Below, piece by piece: positions 1 to 8,969 of a stretch of 64,000 nucleotides of DNA. Position 1 is the first letter of the stretch; each line of letters begins with the position of its first letter. A model generated the notes under the pieces. That model did no database searches, had not been told where the DNA came from, and saw only the letters and a program-made list of their open reading frames with translations. Source of the DNA: Undaria pinnatifida (taxonomy: Eukaryota; Sar; Phaeophyceae; Laminariales; Alariaceae); assembly GCA_012845835.1 (NCBI GenBank), contig JABAKD010000016.1, positions 18,313,820-18,377,819 on the forward strand, in the 5' to 3' direction. Position numbers and translations under genes: made by a program.

Positions 1-330
1 CGTCTGCATGCTGATCATCCGACTCGACATGAGTAATAACAAACTCCCCCTCAAAAATAAGCTCCCGCAAAACGTGTTGTCGTACATCAATGTGCTTCGA
101 GTTCGACGTGCACACTGGGGTTTCCGCCAGGTTCTTCGCCCCCTCGTTATCCGCAAAAACCGTACTGCACGACGTAACAAAAACCCCGGAAAAATAAAAT
201 TCCATACATACCGCTCCAAGTGACTTATCGGAGTAGTCTTCGACGCCTAGCTTGATGGTCCAGTTGGCGATCTCCGCCGCTGCCTCTTCTCTGTAGTTTT
301 CTTCAAAGAAGAGAAACCTGTCGTACAAGC
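1..330 (-). pseudogene. Ty1/copia RNase H fragment, runs off left edge
   Basis: On the minus strand an open frame without a start reads from about 330 down to base 1. It carries the copia-type RNase H signature: 'VFADNEGAKNLAETP', then 'SKHIDVRQHVLRELIFEGEF' and 'ITHVESDDQHAD', matching the DN-GA and SKHID-HxxRE-HV-QxAD pattern of Ty1/copia polyproteins. The remainder of the polyprotein C-terminus lies outside the window. It belongs to a different element from the large copia frame at 673-4305, whose own RNase H differs clearly. The reverse transcriptase expected upstream (to the right) is missing, so this is a truncated relic, probably separated by the insertion or decay that produced the neighbouring element. 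Confidence 0.75.
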
Positions 331-672
331 GTGTTCGCCGCTCTTATCCCGTAGCTATACTGTCGTCGGAAATATCCCCGGTGTGAATCTCCTCGCGTTC
401 CTGGTTGTCGGGCATGGTGTAGATGTTGATATAGTAATGTGTGATGATGACGTGTGGCTTCGTCCAAATGGCTCCTCCTGATCTCGATCCATCTTGCTGT
501 TGAATTCCTGTATATGTAAAAAAATACGCACGTTGTCGTCACAACTTGGTCTCCGTTCAGGTCGATCTTGGATTATTCCCTTTTCTCTTTGTCGTTTCTT
601 GACGTGTACTCATTGTCGTCTTCATTGTGGAATCTTTTCCTTCGGGTCGATCTTGGGTTGCTCGTTTCCTCC
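331..672. other. Spacer between two copia remnants
   Basis: No gene is recognised. The motif 'ggtcgatcttgg' occurs twice (about 561 and 647), and a purine-rich minus-strand run ('GGAGGAAACGAG', about 661-672) directly after the copia stop codon could be the polypurine tract of the element at 673-4305. No sequence here matches the candidate right-hand LTR at 4918-5153, so the expected second LTR is absent or too diverged to see. Confidence 0.4.
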
Positions 673-3600
673 TTAGATCTCATTTCTTGTGGTGTATGCC
701 TCGATAAGGTTCAGTAGGTGCCGATGCGTGTTCTTCGTGAGGAAGTTAGTCCCTACGTCTGCCAGCTGTTTCTGTGTTACCACGTGGTGGATAGTGATTT
801 TGCCGTCCTTGACTAGCTCCTTCAAGTAAAAGAAGCGCAGAGCGATGTGCTTCGTGCGAGAGCTGTAGATGCTCTTTCCTGCTATGTGTAGGGCTCCGGT
901 GTTGTCGCCAAAGAGCGGTACACTTTCAAACAGCTTTCCAAATCCCAGCTCGGCCATCATCTTGGAGAGGTACACCGCATCCTTGCTTGCGTGTGCCATT
1001 GAGATGAGTTCCGCCTCAAGAGTCGACTGCGCCGTCACGTTCTGGAGCGCAGTCTTGCAGCTCAGTGGTCCTCCAGCCAGCATGAACAAGTAGTCGGAGG
1101 TTGACTTGCCGTTGTCAGGGTTGTTTCCCCAGGTCGCATCGCAATACCCCGTCATTTCGAAACACCCTGCGTTGTACGTGATTGCCAGGCCCATATCTCC
1201 CTTTAGGTAGCGGAGAAGATGCTTTGCTGATGTCATGTGTAGTTTGGATGGTTTGCTCATGGCTCGGGCCAGTTGGTTGACGGCGTAGGTGATATCGTAG
1301 CGCGTGCATTGGCTCAGGAACATCAGAGACCCCGTGATGGCCTGGTAAAGTTGGATGCCCGCAGAGTCTAGCAGCATCGTGTCCGGTTGCTTCAGGGATA
1401 ACTCCGCACCTGCTCCCGTCGTGTGCACTGGGTTGCACTCTGCCATGGCAAATCGCGCCAGGACTGACTTGGCGTAATGCTCTTGGCTAATGGTCAGAGT
1501 CTTAGCCCCCTTGTCTCTGGTGATTTGTATGCCTAGCACCATCGAGACGTCCCCCATGTCGGTCACGGCGAATCGGTCCATCAGCTGTTTAAGGTCCTTC
1601 AGTAGCGGCGTGTTTCCTCCAAGAAGAAGGAGGTCGTCTACGTACATGGTCAGAACGCTGAGGTTGTCGTTTGAGCCGAAGATGTTGACACATGGATCAG
1701 ACGCAGTCGCTGTGAACCTGATATTCCTCAGTGAATCGTCGATGGTGTTGAACCAGTTGCGAGGGCTTTGACGACGTCCGTGCAGACTCTTCTTGAGTTT
1801 CATCACGTTGGGACGCCCAGTTGTAGCTTCAAGCGATTCGTAGCCTGGAGGAGTCTTCACATACACCTCCTCCTGTACCTCGGCGTTTAGAAACGCCATC
1901 TGTACATCAAGCTGGAATACTTCCCAGTCCTCGCGCGCAGCTACGGCAAGTGCCATGTGAATGCTCTGGATACGGCATACTGGTGCATATGTGCAGCCAC
2001 AGTCGATTTCCGGTACTTGTCCCCAGCCCTGAACCACAACTCTACCTTTCAGCGTGTGATCGGCTTTGACCTTAAAGACCCATTTGGTCCCGACCACCTT
2101 TTGCTCCGGTGGTACTGAGTCTGGAGATACCAGGTCGAAGACTGCGTGTTTCTGGAGGTTGTCCATCTCCTTGTTTGTGGCTTCTTTCCACTTGGTCGTC
2201 TGTGGCGATTCCATCGCCTCCTTGAACGTGTTCAGGATCGTAATGACCTCCCCATCCGAACTGTGCTCACAAACGGTGTTTCCAGTACCTAGGGCGTAGT
2301 CAAGGTATACTTCCATCCTGTGCTCTTGTGCTCCATCTGACCTTTGTTCTGTCTCACCTACCAGCGCGTATTCCATCGTGCTTTCTTTCTCGTGCGCTAC
2401 CTCTGCGTCACTTACCATTGGGCTAGTGAGCAATCCCAGGTCACGCAGTTCTCGCTGCTGGTGAAGGCATATTCCTTTGCGTGAGACCGGAGTTACGGCA
2501 CAATTTGCGCGTGTGCCCAACCATGCTGCGCCTCCGAGTTCGTGGTCTGTCGGCCATGGTCCTGTCCGGATCGTCTCGAGCATCTCGTCACTGCCGGCGC
2601 CTTCGGCGGCCGGCTCCTCCTCGCCAGCTGATGTTGAGTGGTCCAAATTCCTACTCGTGAGCTTCAACACTTTCTTCAGGAGGCTGTCTATCTCTTCGCT
2701 GTACGTGATACAGATGTCTTGCGTGTTTTCTCCCAGCGAGCTGTCTTCGTGAGTACTGACGGCGTCGCCAGTGGTGTTGCCCCCTGTGGAATTAGCCAGT
2801 GTCGATGCTGGGGTCTCGATGAAGGTGACGTTGCGGCTCTCTGTCACTCCCGCCGTCTTGTTTCTATATATCTGGTATGCTGTGCTGTTCAAGCTGTACC
2901 CACAGAGTACCCCTTCGCAGGTCTTGTCCTCGAGTTTGGGCAGCAGCAGCAGCAACAGCAACAGCAGCAGCAGCAGTGCTAAGAAACGATTATGTCTCCC
3001 AGGTGCGACCAAGCCTGCATGTTCTACCGGATGCTTGTTGCCGTCCGTATCGATGATTTTTCCCGAAATCATACCGGTCGCTATTCCCCGTAGAACGTGT
3101 CGTCCTGCGGTCAGTGTCTTGTGGGGTTTCTCGAGTGGCTTGTAGTGTAGCAGCTTGTCCTCCAGACCCGGGTGAAGTTCATCATCAAAGTAGTGCCCGG
3201 ATGTTCCACTATCCATCAGCATGGTCAAGGTTTTCGGAGCAACTCTGGATGTGTCAGCACTAGTCTCCCTCCTCTCGGTTGGTTGCGCAGTTTCCTGAGA
3301 CTCTGCTGATGGGGTCCACTCAGCCGTCACGAAGGCATACCCAAAGTCGTCTTCTTCTTCCGTCGCCGTCGACTCAGTCGCTGTGTGAGCCTTTTGTACT
3401 TCTCCCTGTGGTTGGTTCTCCGTATTGTGTTTCTCTTTCTGAGCGTTGCACTCGGCATCGCTGTGTGTCGTAGAGTTGCGTAGCGAGCACCATTTTGGTG
3501 TATCAGATCGCTTCTTCTTGCTGTTTGTGCAGTCTCGCTTCATGTGTCCGAATTCTTGGCAGTTGTAGCATCGTACCTTCCGTGATACTTTGGTGGTTGT

Positions 3601-4305
3601 CATTGCCGCTCCTCTGCCGGCTAGCTTGTTTACATGTCCTGGTCTCGAGAGTCGGTCGATGTACAAGTTTCTCATCATTGATTGAATCTCGTTAATGCCA
3701 AAGTTTAGGCTGTGAAAGCTCGTCATCTTTACGAACTCGTAGTCGTCGGTCAGGCCTTGCAATAGAATGTCTTCAAACCTCTCGTCCGAGATTTTTTCTC
3801 CCATTTCATGCAACCGCCCTCGAATCTCCAATAGCTTGATGGTATAGTCATCAGGATCTTGCCCTTCCTCCATTCGGAAGCTCACAAGCTTCTCGTAGCA
3901 GGCTCGCCGTGCTTCCTTGCTGTTGCTGTTGTACTTGGCATACAAAGCGTTCCACGCCTTCTGTCCGTGTCCCAGACCCCCCGCCAAAGTCCTGTCTTCA
4001 TATTGTCGAACTAGTGTAGCTGCAGGGCCGCTATTGACAAGGTAAAGTACGGAGAAGAGGGTCTCGCACGCTCGCTTCCAGCGTTGGATTTCCACCAGAT
4101 TCGTCGGAGTGTCCGGGGTGTCACTGTCAATGACTGCTGGTACCGGTTCAATCGATCCGTTCAGAACATCAAACACGTCTTTGTTTGACATAGACAACAC
4201 TACGCGGGTCTTTGAGCTCCATTCGCGATAGTTCTCCGGTTTGGTCCCATCAAATCTGGGAATATTCCTTATGGTCGAGGTCACCACGTTACCGGGATCC
4301 TCCAT
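673..4305 (-). CDS. Ty1/copia Gag-Pol polyprotein, integrase core deleted
   Basis: A 1210-residue uninterrupted frame encodes a copia-type retrotransposon polyprotein. Visible in order: Gag (residues 1-230, with 'FDGTKPENYREW'); a CCHC zinc knuckle (C246-C259, 'CYNCQEFGHMKRDC'); a protease-like 'DSGTSGH' near 365; the very C-terminal end of the integrase region ('GVLCGYSLNSTAYQIY', 465-480); reverse transcriptase (about 695-930) with 'QLDVQMAFLNA' and catalytic 'YVDD' at 888-891; and RNase H with D1056, E1097 or E1099, D1134 and D1183 in typical contexts. The HHCC zinc finger and DDE core of integrase are missing: residues 441-457 jump from the protease region through a 13-leucine run straight to the integrase tail. 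Intact copia polyproteins are longer, usually about 1300-1500 aa. The open frame suggests recent activity or selection for coding, but transposition in cis would need integrase from elsewhere. Confidence 0.9.
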   Translation of the reverse strand: MEDPGNVVTSTIRNIPRFDGTKPENYREWSSKTRVVLSMSNKDVFDVLNGSIEPVPAVIDSDTPDTPTNLVEIQRWKRACETLFSVLYLVNSGPAATLVRQYEDRTLAGGLGHGQKAWNALYAKYNSNSKEARRACYEKLVSFRMEEGQDPDDYTIKLLEIRGRLHEMGEKISDERFEDILLQGLTDDYEFVKMTSFHSLNFGINEIQSMMRNLYIDRLSRPGHVNKLAGRGAAMTTTKVSRKVRCYNCQEFGHMKRDCTNSKKKRSDTPKWCSLRNSTTHSDAECNAQKEKHNTENQPQGEVQKAHTATESTATEEEDDFGYAFVTAEWTPSAESQETAQPTERRETSADTSRVAPKTLTMLMDSGTSGHYFDDELHPGLEDKLLHYKPLEKPHKTLTAGRHVLRGIATGMISGKIIDTDGNKHPVEHAGLVAPGRHNRFLALLLLLLLLLLLLPKLEDKTCEGVLCGYSLNSTAYQIYRNKTAGVTESRNVTFIETPASTLANSTGGNTTGDAVSTHEDSSLGENTQDICITYSEEIDSLLKKVLKLTSRNLDHSTSAGEEEPAAEGAGSDEMLETIRTGPWPTDHELGGAAWLGTRANCAVTPVSRKGICLHQQRELRDLGLLTSPMVSDAEVAHEKESTMEYALVGETEQRSDGAQEHRMEVYLDYALGTGNTVCEHSSDGEVITILNTFKEAMESPQTTKWKEATNKEMDNLQKHAVFDLVSPDSVPPEQKVVGTKWVFKVKADHTLKGRVVVQGWGQVPEIDCGCTYAPVCRIQSIHMALAVAAREDWEVFQLDVQMAFLNAEVQEEVYVKTPPGYESLEATTGRPNVMKLKKSLHGRRQSPRNWFNTIDDSLRNIRFTATASDPCVNIFGSNDNLSVLTMYVDDLLLLGGNTPLLKDLKQLMDRFAVTDMGDVSMVLGIQITRDKGAKTLTISQEHYAKSVLARFAMAECNPVHTTGAGAELSLKQPDTMLLDSAGIQLYQAITGSLMFLSQCTRYDITYAVNQLARAMSKPSKLHMTSAKHLLRYLKGDMGLAITYNAGCFEMTGYCDATWGNNPDNGKSTSDYLFMLAGGPLSCKTALQNVTAQSTLEAELISMAHASKDAVYLSKMMAELGFGKLFESVPLFGDNTGALHIAGKSIYSSRTKHIALRFFYLKELVKDGKITIHHVVTQKQLADVGTNFLTKNTHRHLLNLIEAYTTRNEI
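2941..2976. repeat. (CAG)12 tract, with two CAA units, inside copia pol
   Basis: Twelve trinucleotide units run here. On the coding minus strand they read CTG/TTG and give a poly-leucine run at about residues 443-455. The tract sits exactly where the integrase core is missing, so it either bridges or seeded the deletion. Confidence 0.9.
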
Positions 4306-4365
4306 GACTGCTCTGAGTGCGTTGCTTGTGCTGGCTCTGTGCTGCCGTGTTTATTCTCGCGCTTA

Positions 4366-4772
4366 GCTCGATCCTGTCCGTGGGACGCCTGAGGCATGCC
4401 GACCCGCTCGCCGGGCTTTCCTCTTCCCCTTTTTCTTTCAGCTCGATCTTGTACGCAGATCGCCTGAAGCGTGCCGGTATGTCCACCGGGCTTCCTTTTA
4501 TCCTTCAGCTCGTTCTTGTACGCAGATCGCCTGAAGCGTGCCGGTCTGTCCACCGGGCTTCCTTTTCTCGTTCAGCTCGATCTTGTACACAGATCGCCTG
4601 GAGAGTGCCGGTCCGTTCGCCGGGCTTCTTTTTCTCGTTCAGCTCGATCCTGTACGCAGATCGCCTGAAGAGTGCCGGTCCGTCCGCCGGGCTTCCGTTT
4701 CTCGTTCAGCTCGATCCTGTACGCAGATCGCCTGAAGCTTGCCGGTCTGTCCGCCGGGCTCCCTTTTTCTTC
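4366..4772. repeat. 67-bp tandem repeat, about six units
   Basis: Units begin with 'agctcgatcctgtacgcaga' or a close variant at 4366, 4440, 4507, 4574, 4641 and 4708. The four spacings from 4440 onward are exactly 67 bp. The unit core includes 'tcgcctgaag.gtgccggt' and 'ccgccgggctt'. The first unit is the most diverged and slightly longer. Confidence 0.92.
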
Positions 4773-4896
4773 GTGCACGTTGTTCCAGTGCCGTTCGACT
4801 CGACTCACGTTTGGTTCCAAGTTTCTTGCGTAGTCTTCCAGCAAAATCACCAGTCTTGTGCTCCACCGCAGGGGATGTTGATGCGCTGTGTGTTAC

Positions 4897-4917
4897 ACGC
4901 TAACGAGGCTCATAACC
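4897..4917 (-). promoter_or_regulatory. Candidate copia primer binding site (tRNA-Met anticodon arm)
   Basis: The plus strand reads 'gaggctcataacc' directly beside the TG of the candidate LTR. This looks like the anticodon arm of a CAU tRNA-Met (loop CTCATAA with flanking AGG/CCT stem). The minus strand is therefore complementary to an internal tRNA segment rather than to a tRNA 3' end, as in elements such as Drosophila copia and yeast Ty5 that prime with a half tRNA. Confidence 0.5.
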
Positions 4918-5153
4918 TGTTAGAAATGTGGTGGTGCCTGACCGATGACGGTCTTCAGAGGCTAACACAGAGTCGTGGCGAGACGAGCTCGAGCCTGACT
5001 GATGATGGTTTAGACGATGGTGGATCACTTTAAATGGGCTCTCGTTGGGCCAACAAAAAACGTATGTCACTATGAACTGTCCAAGTCCAGATGCAGATGT
5101 GAAGAGTGAACTCGATGTGCAAGCACTCGTGTCTCTTCCTTTTTACTCTAACA
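4918..5153 (-). mobile_element. Candidate 5' LTR of the copia element
   Basis: The 236-bp segment starts TGTTAG and ends CTAACA, giving the TG...CA ends and 6-bp inverted termini typical of copia LTRs. It abuts the candidate primer site on the internal side. No partner LTR is seen left of the polyprotein, so the boundaries rest only on termini and position. Confidence 0.5.
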
Positions 5154-5960
5154 AATTATCTCGTATGGTGGTATCCACTACATACGACACCCTGGTCAAT
5201 CTTACGCACGTGACTGAGTAAACACTTCGATCTTACGCACGTGACCTAGTCAACGCTTTGATCTTACGCACGTGACCCGTCAACGCGTTATTACTTGGTG
5301 GAACGCAGGACCATATATGTGTCCTCTTCCATACAAAAGAACGCAAATTCTATCACATGGTTCGACAGCTTACCCAGTACTCTGCATACACTTATTTGAC
5401 TATGTAATGAACATCTACCTATATACAATGGATTCCTTGTGAATCATACTCTTTAACATCTATAGACTAGACTATACGAGTAAGTATGTTTATGTTTATG
5501 TCTTTATCCTCAGGTGTTGTTGTACCTGCCGATCGATGCTGTGAAGGATCTGCGTATAGTCTAGTCTAAGAATACCGAGAATGAATCCAGATCCAACTCT
5601 GGCAACAATTAATTGCTACCATGTACCTGGTACAGCAGTAGTAGTAATAATACAAAAAAAAATCTACATACATACGGTTACTAGTATGCAGTAGATCATG
5701 CAGATAGATCGCGTGGCTCCCACCTCTGATAGCATGAGCAAGAAGACCCCATCATGAAGATCTTCCCTGAATAATGTGACTATTAATACTACTACTACTT
5801 ACTACTACTTACTTGTACATTATCAAGTAGTAAGTGAGAGTCGGTGATTTTTCCGGTGTGCATCGTCGGGTCACATCGGGTCACATCGACTTCCAAACTT
5901 GTCTCAATTTTTTTCTCCCCGTTTTACTCGAAGCGGGCGCACTCTACTACTATAATCGCC
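5154..5960. other. Intergenic, no gene recognised
   Basis: It holds the three-fold CACGTG repeat (5197-5285), a TATATA-like stretch near 5312, and ACT-rich trinucleotide runs around 5789-5815. No coding frame with recognisable similarity was found. Confidence 0.5.
5197..5285. promoter_or_regulatory. Three CACGTG (G-box/E-box) motifs at 31-bp spacing
   Basis: The motif 'cttacgcacgtgac' occurs three times with CACGTG at 5207, 5238 and 5269, exactly 31 bp apart, and a TATATA-like element about 40 bp further on. CACGTG is the core site for bHLH and bZIP factors. No downstream plus-strand gene is evident, so a regulatory role is inference; it may simply be a short tandem repeat. Confidence 0.4.
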
Positions 5961-5964
5961 CGGG

Positions 5965-6540
5965 TGTGCGCTTAACGGTTGCTGAAAGCTGAGGTGGTCG
6001 AGACACTGCTTTACGGTTGCATGACGTGGAACCCGAAGAAGCCTGACTATGACGACAGGCTACGACGGGTTCACCGCTCCATGCTCCTCCGATGCCTTGG
6101 ATGGCGGAAACGAAAGCGCGACGACCACACCCTATGGTACGCCGACGCGCTTGCCAAGACAGCTTCCTAGATCATACTATTAGAGAGAGGCGATAGTGCG
6201 CAAACGGAGGATATTGTTTGCGGGATTCGTAGCACGTATGGGGGAGGAGCGTCTGCCACAGAGCGTGATGTTTGGGGAGTTTGTTGGGGGTAAGGGCTAC
6301 TCAGGGGGGCAAGAGAAAGACTGGATGGATCGTCTGAAGGAGGATATGTCGGCCTTTGGAATGAAATTCGAAGGATGATGGCGAAAGGCTGCTCAGAAGG
6401 CTGGCAGATGGTTTCGACGAGTAGAGGAGGGAGCCGAGTTGTTCATCATGCGGAATCGGTATGAAAAGGAGAGACGCAAAGCTGCAGAGCGACGCGCAAA
6501 GGCTGCAACAGCGCCATCCACCGTCGGCATCTCTAAGCTG
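5965..6540 (+). pseudogene. LINE (non-LTR retrotransposon) 3'-end coding relic
   Basis: The plus strand encodes the characteristic tail downstream of a LINE reverse transcriptase: 'LLKAEVVETLLYGCMTW', 'HRSMLLRCLGWRKRKR', 'RKRRILFAGFVARMGEERLP', 'VMFGEFVGGKGYSGGQEKDW' and 'AERRAKAAT'. The frame is broken by a stop at about 6168 and shifts near 6195, with another stop around 6376, so the copy is dead. The RT catalytic domain itself is absent, consistent with 5' truncation during target-primed reverse transcription. It ends in the G-rich tract that follows. Confidence 0.8.
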
Positions 6541-6696
6541 CCAGGGGGAGGGGGAAGGAGGGGGGGGGGCAGGGGGGGAGGGGGGAGGGGGGAGGGGGGA
6601 GGGGGGAGGGGGGAGGGGGGTAGGGGGGAGAGGGGGAGGAGGGAGGGGGGTAGGGGGGAAGGGGGGAAGGGTGGGGGGGGGTGGGAAGGGGGGGCG
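6541..6696 (+). repeat. G-rich GGGGGA low-complexity tract
   Basis: About 155 bp of (GGGGGA)n-like sequence with runs of six or more G follows the LINE relic. It has strong G-quadruplex potential by inspection. Reading frames across it give Gly/Pro-rich products that are artefacts. Confidence 0.9.
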
Positions 6697-6970
6697 TCAT
6701 GCCCAAGAGACTGAAGTCTGGGTCTGGCCATCATCGTCTTGAAAAAGTCGTGGGCCTTCTAATGGCCGTCACAAGATAGCATAAGACCGCCCTGACTTAT
6801 TTCGCCATGTCGCGTTCTCTCCCCAGTGCCATTGATGCACTTGATACCCTGTATGAGCCCAACAATGCCGTCTTCAGGAACTAGTACTAAGTAGAGTCTG
6901 CTAGTATGACATTTTTCCATTTTCTTCTTTTCTTCTCTTTTCCTTCCCTTGCTTCCTCTTCTTGTCTTTT

Positions 6971-8250
6971 TTTTTTCTTTTTTTTTTTATCCTCCGGCGG
7001 ATGGGGAAAAATAAAGCGTTAGCTCACCACACTTCCACGTATTTTCATACGCGTCGTGTGTCGATTTAACTCAGTTGCTTTCGCAGCCCAACGCTAGCTG
7101 GCGCACCCTTCGGGTCCCATTGTAGGTATAGCGTAAGCTGTCCCTATCAGTGGTCTTCATTACAACCCCGGCAGCGCAAGCTGCCGTTGTATACGGATGC
7201 GTGTGTATGTCGACCCGGCCTGTCCCCTGAGGGTCAGTTTCTTCCGGCTCTTCTTGTCTTCTTGTCTTTCTTTGCTTCTCTCGTCTTTTTCCTTTCTTTC
7301 CTTTCCTTTTTCGTTTTTTTTTTGTTTCGCTTTCTTCTCGTTTTTTCCTTTCCTTTATCTTCTTTCTTTCCTTTGTTTCTTTTCTCCAATAATAATAGAC
7401 TTGCGTCTGTCGTGCGTATGCGTAGTGATAGATACTACGTGTAATATAGACGTGGTGGTAGTAGTAGTCTTTCTGGGCTGGCAACCGGTATAATACCGTA
7501 AACTACACATTGTAACACACCCACATAAGATACCACACCCCCCACAGAATACGACACCCCGGTGATAATTTTGGGCGCATTTTTGCAACCATCGATTTAT
7601 CACCGGGGCTAAGTTTTTTTTTTTTTTTTTATCCTCCGGCGGATGGGGAAAAATAAAGCTTTAGCTCACCACACTTCCACGTATGTATGTTCATACGCGT
7701 CGTGTGTCGATTCAACTCAGTTAGTTGGATTCGCAGCCCAACGCTAGCTGGCGCACCCTTCGGGTCCCATTGTAGGTATAATAGCGTAAGCTGTCCCTAT
7801 CAGTGGTCTTCGTTACAACCCCGGCAGCGCAAGCTGCCGTTGTATACGGATGCGTGTGTATGTCGACCCGGCCTGTCCCCTGAGGGTCAGTTTCTTCCGG
7901 CTCTTCTTGTCTTGTCTTTCTTTGCTTCTCTCGTCTTTTTCCTTTCTTTCCTTTCCTTTTTCGTTTTTTTTTTGTTTCGCTTTCTTCTCGTTTTTTCCTT
8001 TCCTTTATCTTCTTTCTTTCCGTTGTTGCTTTTCTCCAATAATAGACTTGCGTCTGTCGTGCGTATGCGTAGTGATAGATACTACGTGTAATATAGACGT
8101 GGTGGTAGTAGTCTTTCTGGGCTGGCAACCGGTATTATACCGTAAACTACACAAGATAACACACCCACATAAGATACCACACCCCCCACAGAATACGACA
8201 CCCCGGTGATAATTTTGGGCGCATTTTTGCAATCATCGATTTATCACCGG
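6971..8250. repeat. Two-copy tandem duplication, 642-bp period
   Basis: Both units carry 'tatcctccggcggatgggga' (6988 and 7630), then 'cgctagctggcgcacccttc', a C/T-rich stretch, and end near 'tttatcaccgggg' (about 7598 and 8240). They differ mainly by small indels in short tandem tracts such as AATAAT and GTAGTAGTAG, so the duplication is recent. A diverged third relative lies at 56900-57040. The Lys/Arg-rich and Phe-rich frames across the C/T tract are not credible genes. Confidence 0.92.
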
Positions 8251-8969
8251 GGTTACACAAGATACCACACCCCGGTGATAATTTTAGTTACGCCGCATAC
8301 ATTCACAGGGTCCCTCTTTTCTACCACCGGGGTCATAGAACATCTGCCCCGTGGGCACACAACACCACACCCTGTGTGCGGGGGGAACACCCCGTGTGGA
8401 GACCTCCAACAACATGAACGTTGAGGGAGAGCAAAATGCCTCTGCAAGTGCCCCCGCTTCTCCGACAACTGCTTCGACCGCAGCTGTACAGCAGGCGCAA
8501 AAACATACCGTGTGTGCGGACGTTCGGACAGGTATCACCCCCCCGCAATACCACACCCCTTCAAGTGTGCCGCAGCAGCGGCTCAACTCTACAAGGAGTG
8601 CTTCGGTATCCCCCCCCAAGCACGACCTGACAGCTGTGGGTGTTCGGAGGTTATCACACCCCCTGGTTTATCACACCCCCTTATTTATCACACCCCCAAA
8701 CACACCCTGTGGGTGTTCGGACGTGCTATCACACCCCCTGGTTTATCACACCCCCATATTTATCACACCCCCAAACGTACCCCGTGGGAGGTCGGACGTG
8801 CTATCACACCCCCTGGTTTATCACACCCCCTGGGGGCCGCCGCGACCAGCACTCTATCACCGGGGCTACACAAGATACCACACCCCCACATGATACCACA
8901 CCCGGTGATAATATTTTCAAGCGCTCAAATGTATCACCGGGGGTGTGTTATCTTGTGTAGTTTACGGTA
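8138..8969. mobile_element. 832-bp TIR element with perfect 29-bp ends
   Basis: The first 29 bp (8138-8166, starting 'taccgtaaactacacaagat') are the exact reverse complement of the last 29 bp (8941-8969). The ends can be read as TA target duplications flanking CCGTAAAC...GTTTACGG, as in Tc1/mariner-type MITEs. Internally there are many copies of 'caccccggtgata' and 'tttatcacaccccc'. No transposase is visible, so it is non-autonomous. The left end overlaps the second unit of the 642-bp duplication, which carries the same terminal sequence in its first unit (7493). Confidence 0.75.
8636..8835. repeat. About 75-bp tandem repeat (three units) rich in TTATCACACCCCC
   Basis: Units start at about 8636, 8709 and 8786 with 'gtgggtgttcgga' or a variant, followed by repeated 'tatcacaccccctggtttat'. 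It lies inside the 832-bp TIR element. Confidence 0.85.

Larger units (their letters stand above)
4306..4917 (-). other. Copia 5' untranslated leader
   Basis: This lies between the candidate primer binding site and the polyprotein start codon at 4305 (minus strand). It is largely occupied by 67-bp tandem repeats, described separately. Small open frames on both strands arise because the 67-bp period cycles through all three frames; I do not regard them as genes. Confidence 0.5.

Noticed and set aside
4317-5033. 238-codon plus-strand frame over the copia leader
   Set aside because: It is antisense to the element and made of 67-bp repeats read in cycling frames.
7071-8209. Lys/Arg-rich and Phe-rich frames in the 642-bp duplication
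   Set aside because: They follow a C/T-rich low-complexity tract, exist on both strands and match no protein pattern.
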